Below are positions 1 through 5,919 of a stretch of DNA of 10,545 bases, piece after piece; the stretch's first letter is position 1; every line of letters begins with the position of its first letter. This DNA is from Chrysochromulina parva (taxonomy: Eukaryota; Haptophyta; Prymnesiales; Chrysochromulinaceae), in assembly GCA_002887195.1 (NCBI GenBank), contig PJAB01002090.1, forward strand, positions 1-10,545, given 5' to 3'. Under the pieces are notes generated by a model. It was not told the origin of the DNA, made no database searches, and was given only the letters and a program-made list of their open reading frames with translations. The position numbers were made by a program, and so were the translations under genes.

Positions 1-95
1 AAATCCCTCGTCCCTCGCCGATGGTGCCCAGTTGGCACACAAAAAAAGAAAAGGGCAGGTTCGGAGTTGGGGCGGGGCTTCGAGGTCAAATCCCC

Positions 96-110
96 GATCG
101 GCCGCCGATC
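96..110. repeat. Near-perfect palindrome (7-bp arms, 1-nt centre)
   Basis: GATCGGC at 96-102 and GCCGATC at 104-110 are exact reverse complements around one C. Outside them, ATCCC (90-94) and GGGAT (116-120) are also complementary, so a larger interrupted hairpin can form. The function is unknown; it could be a protein-binding palindrome or a transcript hairpin. Confidence 0.6.
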
Positions 111-166
111 CTCAAGGGATAAATAGTATGCTGTGAAAATGTCGCTGTGAATAGTATCGCTGTGCC

Positions 167-356
167 GTGAATTCTTCACCACCGAAGAGACCTTAAAACT
201 TGTCAGTGTGAGGTCTCCGGACGGTATCCGGACGATGACGTGAACGGGTTCAGCGTGACGCACAAGGTCAAAATGAAACACACAAACACTGAGGCAGGTC
301 AACACGGATGGCGTGATCCGTGAAGTTTGTTCTCCGACAAAATGTGAAGAATTCAC
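167..356. repeat. 13-bp inverted repeat GTGAATTCTTCAC / GTGAAGAATTCAC
   Basis: GTGAATTCTTCAC (167-179) and GTGAAGAATTCAC (344-356) are exact reverse complements. Each copy is itself a semi-palindrome, GTGAA-3 nt-TTCAC. A related TGAAC-GG-GTTCA lies between them at 241-252. The arrangement suggests a dimeric protein-binding site used more than once, but no binding protein can be named. Confidence 0.6.
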
Positions 357-432
357 GCACCGAGAATGTGACCGACGAGTCATCATTTCCCCCAATCCGT
401 CTTCATTAGAGCTGTTTTACAGAGCTGCTTCC

Positions 433-1467
433 TTATTGCTCCGTCCTCAGATACGTCAGTGCCCGCTCAAGGCTGATGGATCGTAGGTCCGTGCCTTTCG
501 TGGACATTGTAAGCAGCGACGCGTTAAGGGCAGCATCCTCCGGCTCGAGGGCCGCCAAGTCGCTCATGAAGCCGTCGAATCCAATCTCATCACGCTCCTC
601 GGCGGTGAACAGTACCTCGAAGACGATCGACAGCGGCAGATGATCCGCCGGCAGCGAGCGAGCGACCTGCTCGGAGGAGGCACCCTTGCCGGCCGCCGCC
701 GCCGTGAGTGCGGCCGCAGCGGCCGACCACGCCTCGCGTATCGCCATTTCGCGCTCGGGAGTGAGCAGCGGCGATTGTTCTGTGTACCATCGATTCATCA
801 CTTCATGCAAGTGCCGGCGCACTGCCACATCGTTGCTTTGTTCGTGGCCTTCGCAGCTACCTCGCGTGACGCGCATCACGCACAGATTGCTATGTCCCAT
901 TGCCAGCGCTTCGTCGCCGCTGCTACCCGTCGTCGGGAGCGGCTCACACCGCTCCACAGTCCACGGCAGCTCGGTACAGCGCAGGAGCGCTTCGAGGAGC
1001 TCGCAGCGTCTGAAGGAGATGACAGCGTAGACTCCACCGTGCGTTAGCAGCCTGGCCACATTGCATAGCAGTGGCGCGCCGAGGTCCTCGGTGAGCGCAC
1101 AATCGAGCATGCCCTTGTCGACCACGAGCTCCACGCAGCCGTCGGCGAGCGGCCACATTGCGCCGGCTGCAGCCGTCACGTCGGCCGTCACCCATCGCAG
1201 GCCAGCGCGCTCACCGAACCGCGCGGTCATGGACGCAGCGCAGTGCGTTTCACGGTCGACTCCGATGACGTTTGTATACATCGCAGCGAGGTGCAAGGGC
1301 AGAATAGACGTGCCGCAGCCAATGTCGAGCACGCGCGCATCCGGCGCGAGCCCGAGGGCTTCTGGAGATAGGCACGGCGCGAGCATTGCACAATCGGCCG
1401 TGACCCACTCGAAGATGCCTCGGTCGACCGCCTCCGAGTCGACCGTGGCCTCGTCGGCCATAAGCAT
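433..1467 (-). CDS. METTL13/EEF1A-KNMT-like methyltransferase
   Basis: A class I (seven-beta-strand) SAM-dependent methyltransferase. Numbered from the ATG at 1467 (344 aa), motif I VLDIGCGTS is at 46-54, the acidic residue ending strand 2 is D71 in GVDRE, and TADVT centres on D96. The DKGMLD signature is at 117-122; this DKGxLD motif marks the METTL13/eEF1A lysine methyltransferase group, so protein-lysine methylation is the likely activity (inference). FEWV before motif I matches the FEWY of that family. After the catalytic fold there is a helical extension of about 145 residues I cannot assign. The open frame continues upstream to a TTG at 1572 with no ATG, so the N-terminus is uncertain: the start is ATG 1467 or 1461, or an upstream exon from ATG 1597 spliced through 1516-1546. 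The gene is divergent from the coiled-coil gene. The methyltransferase call is firm, the substrate is not. Confidence 0.85.
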   Translation of the reverse strand: MLMADEATVDSEAVDRGIFEWVTADCAMLAPCLSPEALGLAPDARVLDIGCGTSILPLHLAAMYTNVIGVDRETHCAASMTARFGERAGLRWVTADVTAAAGAMWPLADGCVELVVDKGMLDCALTEDLGAPLLCNVARLLTHGGVYAVISFRRCELLEALLRCTELPWTVERCEPLPTTGSSGDEALAMGHSNLCVMRVTRGSCEGHEQSNDVAVRRHLHEVMNRWYTEQSPLLTPEREMAIREAWSAAAAALTAAAAGKGASSEQVARSLPADHLPLSIVFEVLFTAEERDEIGFDGFMSDLAALEPEDAALNASLLTMSTKGTDLRSISLERALTYLRTEQ

Positions 1468-1515
1468 GAGCTCTTGGTTGCGGAACACTTGCCGGACACG
1501 CGTTTCGACCTGTTC

Positions 1516-1546
1516 CTGTACATAGATGCCAAAGCGTAAACTTAAC
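1516..1546 (-). other. Candidate 31-nt intron in the methyltransferase gene
   Basis: On the minus strand this segment begins GTTAAGT and ends TGTACAG. Upstream an ATG at 1597-1595 opens a different frame of 17 codons ending in TCG. Removing the 31 nt joins TCG to GAA in phase 0 and continues into the methyltransferase frame. In that frame, third-position GC is clearly lower before the acceptor than after it, which supports non-coding DNA ending here. Against it: 31 nt is very short for a spliceosomal intron and the donor is not a perfect GTAAGT. If real, the protein would gain about 45 residues N-terminal to ATG 1467. Confidence 0.35.
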
Positions 1547-1597
1547 CGAAGCGCGTGAAAATGTGCTCGCAATCTCGCTGGATTTGTAATTTATCAT

Positions 1598-1672
1598 CGC
1601 GTGGAATGGATCTTGCTCCTCTCCTCTCATCTGGGTCGCGCGCGCGATCGCCTTCACATCGTCGTCTGCCCC
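1598..1672. promoter_or_regulatory. Compact divergent promoter region, pair 1
   Basis: This 75-base gap separates the possible first ATG of the methyltransferase (1597, minus) from the ATG of the coiled-coil gene (1673, plus). The plus-strand leader is pyrimidine-rich (CTCCTCTCCTCTCATC) with an alternating CGCGCGCG stretch near 1638. No TATA box is evident; a weak AT-rich patch, TTTGTAATTTATC, lies at 1583-1595. If the methyltransferase starts at 1467 instead, the shared region is about 205 bases. Its role as promoter is inferred from gene orientation alone. Confidence 0.4.
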
Positions 1673-3613
1673 ATGAAGTTGCCCATTGGAGCATCCTCGC
1701 CCTTGGCTCGGGCGGTGTTAGCCGCACTTCTCGCAGCAGCTCCTCTGCAGCCCTTTGAGCTGCCAGCACGAGCGGTAACGCCGCCTGCAATCGAGAGACC
1801 ATCTGCACTGCTTGCGGATTTCTCGATTCCCAAATTCGATACATCATCGTTTTCGCTGCCAAAGATTGACGTGCCCGACGTGTCATCGCTCTCGTTGCCG
1901 TCGGATAGCCAGCTTGCCGCTGCCAAAGATGCCGCCATGGCAAGCTTGCAGGACTTCAATGCACAGCTTGGCCCCGCGTTCGAGGGTGCCAAGGCTCAGT
2001 TCGGCCCCGCGCTCGAGGACGCTAAGGCTCAGCTTGGGCCGGCCGTACAGGATGCACTGTCGGCAACGAAGACCATTCTTCAGAATGCCCCGGCGGCGCA
2101 GAAGGCGATGCTCGAGAAGAGCTTCAGCCCTGAGGCGCTCGAGGCGCGCGAGAGGGCGGCCAAGGAGGCGAAAGAGCGGTTCGCAGCGGAAAAGGCGGCA
2201 CTTGCCGCGCAGCAGGCAGCGGACAAAGTGGCGCATGAGGAAGCTTCAGCTGCTGCGGCGAAGGCCAGGAGGGAGGCGGAGGCGCAGAAGCGCGCCGAGG
2301 TGGCAGCAGCGGCCGCGGAGCGAAATAGGGAGGCAAAAGAGACAGCAGAGGCGCGCGCCAAAGAGATGAAGGCGAAGCAAGCAGAGGCTGCTGCTGCCCG
2401 GGCGGCAAAGTATCAGGGCATTACGAGCCGAGCGGAGCAAGGCGAAGTGGAGGCGACGGAGATGCTCCGCGACCCGAAGGCGGCGGCGGCAAAGAAGGCG
2501 GCGGCCGCGGCGGAGAAGGCGGCGGCTGAGAAGGCGGCGGCCGAGAAGGCGGCGGCTGAGAAGGCGGCGGCCCAGGCGGCAGCGGCCGAAAAGGCGGCGG
2601 CCGAGGCGGCAGCACAGGCCTCCGCTGCGACAGCGGACAAGGCCGCGTCAGTGTCCAAGGCAGCGACGGCGGAGGATGCAGCCGCTGCCGCTGCCGCGGC
2701 CCCAACGGATGCCGCGGCCAAGGCGGCCGACGAGGGGAAGGCGGAAGTCGCGCGGGCGGAGGCGAAGGCGGCGGCGGAGGCGAAGTCGGCGGCGGATGCG
2801 AAGGCGGCGGCGGCAAAGTCGGCGGCGGAGGCAAAGCCAACCGATGCGAAGACGGCGAAGGCGGAGGCAGCGGAGGCGAAGGCGGCGGAGGCGAAGGCGG
2901 CCGCAGAGACGAAGGCGGCCGCCGCGCAGAAAGCGGCCGCCGAAAGCGCAGCCAGGGCAGAGGAGGCGCGCCAAGAGGCCATCTCAATCCGTGAGGCTGC
3001 CAAGGCTGAGGCCAGTAGCCGCCTGCAGAGTGCCGTGGAGCAAGGCAAGGCTCAGGTGGAGAAGGCCCGGGCGGAGGCGGGCGTCGTGGCGGCCGAGGCC
3101 ATGAGCAAGTTCGACACGGTCAAGGCGGCGCAGGACGCAATCGTCTCGGAGACGTCCAGCGCCGCGAAGCGGGTGCAGTCCGAGGCGGCCTCGCTCGCTC
3201 GCAAGGTGGCGCAGCTCAGCTCTGAGCAGGCGGAGACGCAGGCGGAGCTAGACAAGACGTTCTTCCTCAATTTCGGCAAGCGCGGCGAACTCTCAGATCG
3301 GATCAATGCGCTTCAGAAGGAGGGGAAAGCGCAGGCCAAAGCGCTCGAGCAGACACGAAAAGCCGAGGCGCAGGCACTGGAGCGCGCCAACAAGGCGCAG
3401 GCCACGGCGGATGAGCAACTCAAGGTGGCGGCCAAGTTGGTCGAAGAGGCGACGGTCAAGACCACCGAGCTCACCCGCGCAGCGGAGGCGAAAGCGAAGG
3501 CGCTCACGGCAGACGCAACCAAGCAGTCGGATGCCCTCGTCGCGAAGGCGGAGCAAAAGGCCAAGGCCCTCGAGAAGGAGGCGGCCAAGCTGGACAAGCT
3601 GAGCACACGATGA
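1673..3613 (+). CDS. Ala/Lys/Glu-rich coiled-coil protein, signal peptide
   Basis: A 646-aa protein of unknown function. The frame is open from a GTG at 1601, but 1673 is the first ATG and begins a signal-like N-terminus: MKLP, a hydrophobic core near 14-25, and an ARA at 32-34 that could precede cleavage. In an alga with a complex plastid this could start a bipartite plastid-targeting sequence. Next come three (F/L)S(I/L)P modules (50-76), then three 11-residue repeats (99-131, [11 protein letters not shown] type), suggesting an amphipathic helix. From about 150 onward it is almost entirely Ala/Lys/Glu helix, including four EKAAA pentads (281-300). One break, [13 protein letters not shown] near 527-539, interrupts the helix. 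I see no Cys or Trp. Composition recalls TolA-like rods or LEA proteins, but such similarity is compositional and proves no homology. Secretion, plastid import or lipid-surface binding are all possible. Confidence 0.8.
   Translation: MKLPIGASSPLARAVLAALLAAAPLQPFELPARAVTPPAIERPSALLADFSIPKFDTSSFSLPKIDVPDVSSLSLPSDSQLAAAKDAAMASLQDFNAQLGPAFEGAKAQFGPALEDAKAQLGPAVQDALSATKTILQNAPAAQKAMLEKSFSPEALEARERAAKEAKERFAAEKAALAAQQAADKVAHEEASAAAAKARREAEAQKRAEVAAAAAERNREAKETAEARAKEMKAKQAEAAAARAAKYQGITSRAEQGEVEATEMLRDPKAAAAKKAAAAAEKAAAEKAAAEKAAAEKAAAQAAAAEKAAAEAAAQASAATADKAASVSKAATAEDAAAAAAAAPTDAAAKAADEGKAEVARAEAKAAAEAKSAADAKAAAAKSAAEAKPTDAKTAKAEAAEAKAAEAKAAAETKAAAAQKAAAESAARAEEARQEAISIREAAKAEASSRLQSAVEQGKAQVEKARAEAGVVAAEAMSKFDTVKAAQDAIVSETSSAAKRVQSEAASLARKVAQLSSEQAETQAELDKTFFLNFGKRGELSDRINALQKEGKAQAKALEQTRKAEAQALERANKAQATADEQLKVAAKLVEEATVKTTELTRAAEAKAKALTADATKQSDALVAKAEQKAKALEKEAAKLDKLSTR
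1967..2065 (+). repeat. Three tandem 33-bp units encoding 11-residue repeats
   Basis: Units 1967-1999, 2000-2032 and 2033-2065 encode [22 protein letters not shown] and [11 protein letters not shown]. The first two units differ at only a few bases and the third is more diverged, indicating recent duplication inside the gene. Eleven-residue periodicity is typical of extended amphipathic helices or hendecad coiled coils. Confidence 0.85.
2513..2572 (+). repeat. Four tandem 15-bp units encoding EKAAA
   Basis: GAGAAGGCGGCGGC(T/C) is repeated four times in register (2513, 2528, 2543, 2558), giving four EKAAA pentads. Flanking DNA (about 2480-2940) is made of similar GCGGAGGCGAAGGC words. The coding strand is strongly purine-rich here, a composition prone to replication slippage and possibly R-loops. 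Confidence 0.9.
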
Positions 3614-3659
3614 TCGAGAACAAGACCATGAGGAGGAGAAGAGGGTCTGCAATCCGCGA

Positions 3660-3760
3660 GTGTGCACTACCTTGCATGCGCACAAGCATATATTTGCACA
3701 CATGCACATGCGCAGCATGCCTCATGCGCATGTGGGGTGTACACATGTACACACGTTGCA
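3660..3760. repeat. Alternating purine-pyrimidine tract (GCATGC/TGTACA words)
   Basis: About 100 bases rich in CA/TG and CG/CA alternation, with GCATGC at 3674-3679 and 3715-3720, CATGCGCA words, and GTGTACAC followed by ATGTACAC at 3737-3752. It begins about 47 bases after the coiled-coil stop codon. Such sequence favours Z-DNA and small cruciforms. It lies in the 3' UTR and may be a decayed (CA)n-type microsatellite. Confidence 0.6.
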
Positions 3761-4294
3761 CCAGAGCGGGGACAGCAATCTATGCATATGCCAGCCATGG
3801 CCGATGGCGGTCTGGGTCTCCGGACTCCGCGTCACGTCTTCCATCGTCGCGCAGGGGTCAGAGACTCGGGGATAGTTTGCCACACGGAAGGCGAGAAAAC
3901 CTAATGTTATGTAATAACCAAAGTCTGGACGGCCGGGCGGTCGGCTTGGAGTCGGCCGCCGGCGGGCCACGCGGGCGCGTGCGAACCGCGAGGGGACAGC
4001 AGCGTCGCAGGACGCCACCGCGGGGGCCGGGGCTCTGACGGGGCGACGACGGTAAAACCGGTAAAAGCCTTACGTTCGAGACTCTCGTCGCTCCATTGTA
4101 AGCGTGAGCCACCAGCGCCACCCGCCAGTCCGCGATGGCGATGCCGGTCGCGGGTAATTTACGGGTAACTTGGAGCCCCGCGCACAGTCGAGAGTCGACA
4201 GATTGGCCAGATTGGCTTGATGTTCAGTTCACAGTTGTTCTCTTCAACGCGGCACCTCTCGAAGCATGCGCGGCGCCACGACGGGAGCGAACGC

Positions 4295-4319
4295 GAGGCG
4301 CTCGCGCTAGCCTCTTTTT
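4295..4319 (+). other. Hairpin followed by T5
   Basis: GAGGC (4295-4299) and GCCTC (4310-4314) can pair around a 10-nt loop and are followed directly by TTTTT (4315-4319). This looks like a prokaryotic-type terminator or an RNA polymerase III stop on the plus strand. With no Pol III gene recognised upstream and a eukaryotic context, its meaning is unclear. Confidence 0.35.
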
Positions 4320-4322
4320 AAT
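4317..4322 (-). promoter_or_regulatory. Possible ATTAAA poly(A) signal for the FkbM gene
   Basis: On the minus strand this reads ATTAAA, the common variant of AATAAA, about 62 bases downstream of the FkbM stop codon. Spacing and strand fit a polyadenylation signal. Whether this lineage uses ATTAAA cannot be judged from one gene. Confidence 0.3.
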
Positions 4323-4341
4323 TGCTGTAGATCATTCACCT

Positions 4342-4362
4342 CCCCAGCAAATGCCACTGGGG
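4342..4362. repeat. 6-bp hairpin CCCCAG / CTGGGG
   Basis: CCCCAG (4342-4347) and CTGGGG (4357-4362) pair around a 9-nt loop. It sits 22-42 bases past the FkbM stop, so it would be a stem-loop early in that 3' UTR. Confidence 0.45.
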
Positions 4363-4383
4363 CACAGAGCCTCGAGTTGAGGT

Positions 4384-5853
4384 TCAAACAAAGTGGTGTT
4401 TCGCGCCTGGCCTCGTGGGCTCAGCGAGGTTCTTCTCGCTCGTGAGTAGCCAATGGTGGACCGCCTTGTCACCAGTGCTCGCGATGCGGCGACCAGCTCG
4501 TGACGCGCCCTTGAGCCCGGCGATCGGTCCGAGCAGCGTCCTCCAGCCGCTGAGCGTGATGTTGTCTGCGACGCGGAAGAGGTGGCGCATCGCTCGTAGG
4601 CTGAAGACCTCTGTCTCCAGGGTGTCGCGTGGCTGCGGCGGGCGGAGAGTCGCCATCGTGCCGCTCGGCGAGTGAGCGTCCCACCCGTCCGAAGTGATCC
4701 ACCGGCGGCGGTCACCCATCTCAAGCCGGTAGACTGCGTAGCCGTGAGCTGCCTGGAATAACTGCATCGTCTCCCCATCGACGTTGTTGCCTTCGATGGT
4801 GAGGGTGCCGACGGTGAGCTTCCGCTGCGAGATGAGGCGCTCGACGAGCCGCAGCCAGCTGCCCTCGGGCCCGTCGCTGTCCATCTTGATGAGATCCCAA
4901 TGTGGGGGCGCCATCAGGTTGTGAAGGGGAAGGGCATCTGCCGGGATCGTCGTCAACGGCTCTAGCACGCCCGTCAGCTCGTTGCGGGTGCGAGGCAAGG
5001 CCGAGAGGTTGCGCGTGAGGATGAGCTCCAGAAGAACCCCGTGCGTCTCCTTGAGGCGGTCTCGCAGCCCGATGGGCGGGCCGCCAGCGCGGTACCCAGT
5101 CCACGCGCGCCGTGAGCGCATGCAAGATCTGGGGCCGTGATCTGGCACCGCGCACGCGAACGCGTTGAGCACGACGGAGCGGTCCGCAAAACAATTGAGG
5201 TGCGCCGATTCGCTCACGGCCATAGCAAAGTCGGACGCGGGCTCGACGGACACCACGTGCGCACCCAGTGCGAGCATGATCATGCTCATCCATCCGTTGT
5301 TGGCTCCGAGGTCGGCGGCTCTGCAGGGCGGCCGGTGCTTTGGGCGAAGCGCGCAGCCTGCGAGGAAGGAGATGATCGATTCGCGCACAGGTGGTTCGAC
5401 CACAACCTCTGGCCATTCTTGCAGATCGCAGCAGGGCCTCGAGTTGCGGTACAAGTTGCATGTTTGTGAGCGGTTCGAGCTGCCCTCGCCGCCGCTCGCT
5501 GATTCCATGATGAGCTGGAAGGTGTCGAGCGGCCAACGCGGCGGCATTGTGTACGAACGGTTGCGCAACGAGTCGGGTCCGCACGTGGCCGGCGGCACGT
5601 GGGGGGAGGGTGGGCAACCCGCAGCGGCACCGCGCCATTTCTTCATGGTCACGCAGGGTGTGGTCACGCTGGCACAATGGTCCAAGCAAGCGTCGCGACA
5701 CTCCGAGACGAATGAGAGAGTTGCATGATGGATGAGAGATTTGTGCAAGAGATTTGCAAGCCCCCCCAGCCCCAAGAATTGCATGCAGGCCCGCATCAAA
5801 AACTCTTTAATACTCCACCATAAAAAATTCGCCCCTGTGAATGTCGCGGACAT
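4384..5853 (-). CDS. FkbM-family methyltransferase
   Basis: A SAM-dependent methyltransferase of the FkbM (Methyltransf_21) family, which usually O-methylates sugars or other small hydroxylated groups; the substrate here is unknown. Numbered from ATG 5853 (489 aa), SAM-binding motif I DLGANNGW is at 181-188, acidic E204 of VEP ends strand 2, and IKMDSDGPEG at 322-331 matches the family IKIDVEGAE motif. About 150 residues precede the domain, with a cysteine cluster (C-x3-C-x3-C-x6-C) and NRS sequons; NLS and NIT sequons lie further on. These suggest a lumen-facing ER/Golgi enzyme (inference), though no clear signal anchor is visible. The frame runs upstream to TTG 5868 without an ATG. The AT-rich, TATA-like DNA at 5806-5832 falls inside the first codons, so translation may begin later, at 5796, 5784 or 5646. 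The gene is divergent from the kinesin. The family call is strong, the start weak. Confidence 0.85.
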   Translation of the reverse strand: MSATFTGANFLWWSIKEFLMRACMQFLGLGGLANLLHKSLIHHATLSFVSECRDACLDHCASVTTPCVTMKKWRGAAAGCPPSPHVPPATCGPDSLRNRSYTMPPRWPLDTFQLIMESASGGEGSSNRSQTCNLYRNSRPCCDLQEWPEVVVEPPVRESIISFLAGCALRPKHRPPCRAADLGANNGWMSMIMLALGAHVVSVEPASDFAMAVSESAHLNCFADRSVVLNAFACAVPDHGPRSCMRSRRAWTGYRAGGPPIGLRDRLKETHGVLLELILTRNLSALPRTRNELTGVLEPLTTIPADALPLHNLMAPPHWDLIKMDSDGPEGSWLRLVERLISQRKLTVGTLTIEGNNVDGETMQLFQAAHGYAVYRLEMGDRRRWITSDGWDAHSPSGTMATLRPPQPRDTLETEVFSLRAMRHLFRVADNITLSGWRTLLGPIAGLKGASRAGRRIASTGDKAVHHWLLTSEKNLAEPTRPGAKHHFV

Positions 5854-5919
5854 TTCACGGCGAGTCAACGGTCAAACCAATGCGGGTAGGCCTTTTGCAC
5901 ATCGGGGACGAGTTGGAAC
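5806..5919. promoter_or_regulatory. Divergent promoter region, pair 2
   Basis: Between the FkbM and kinesin genes the sequence turns abruptly AT-rich: CTTTAATACT near 5804-5813, then CCATAAAAAATTC at 5819-5831, the best TATA-like element in the window, about 90 bases before the kinesin ATG. An imperfect palindrome follows at 5837-5858. The AT-rich part overlaps the N-terminal frame of FkbM if that gene begins at 5853, an argument for a later FkbM start. The promoter role is inferred from position and composition. Confidence 0.45.
5837..5858. promoter_or_regulatory. Imperfect palindrome GTGAATGTC-GCG-GACATTTCAC arms
   Basis: GTGAATGTC (5837-5845) pairs with GACATTTCAC (5849-5858) with a single bulged T, around a 3-nt centre. 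It lies just downstream of the TATA-like element and 62 bases before the kinesin ATG. The outer GTGAA...TTCAC halves recur in the left flank at 167-179 and 344-356. A candidate operator for a dimeric factor or a 5' UTR hairpin. Confidence 0.45.

Larger units (their letters stand above)
1..432. other. Left flank, no gene seen
   Basis: I see no coding region here. It lies beyond the 3' end of the minus-strand methyltransferase and is less GC-rich than the coding DNA. It holds short inverted repeats (96-110, 167-179 with 344-356, 187-193 with 211-217), a direct repeat TCCGGACG at 216-223 and 227-234, and an unusual density of the word GTGA (ten plus-strand copies between 133 and 371). On the minus strand a TGTAA word lies at 417-421, about 12 bases past the methyltransferase stop; that is rather close for a polyadenylation signal. 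The segment may be 3' UTR plus the control region of a gene off the left edge. Confidence 0.5.
3614..4383. other. Convergent intergenic spacer
   Basis: The coiled-coil gene ends at 3613 and the minus-strand FkbM gene ends at 4384, so this 770-base spacer holds two facing 3' UTRs. I find no gene. Contents: an alternating purine-pyrimidine tract (3660-3760); a TGTAA word at 3910-3914 that might serve plus-strand 3' end formation; a tandem CAGATTGGC pair (4199-4216); CGGGTAA repeated near 4151 and 4162; and hairpins at 4295-4314 and 4342-4362. Open frames here are short, unlike any family I know, and mostly caused by GC richness. Confidence 0.55.

Noticed and set aside
1601..1672. Upstream extension of the coiled-coil protein from GTG 1601
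   Set aside because: A GTG start is not expected in a eukaryotic nuclear gene, and ATG 1673 begins a plausible signal peptide.
2413..3048. 211-codon Ala/Phe-rich antisense frame
   Set aside because: A mirror of the Ala/Lys/Glu repeats in the coiled-coil gene, low complexity with no independent signal.
4074..4082. GTTCGAGAC resembling a tRNA B box
   Set aside because: The flanking bases do not form a T-arm stem and no A box, anticodon arm or acceptor stem can be drawn.
4295..4319. Bacterial intrinsic terminator implying a prokaryotic origin
   Set aside because: The stem is only 5 bp, no plus-strand gene ends there, and all four genes are eukaryotic in character.
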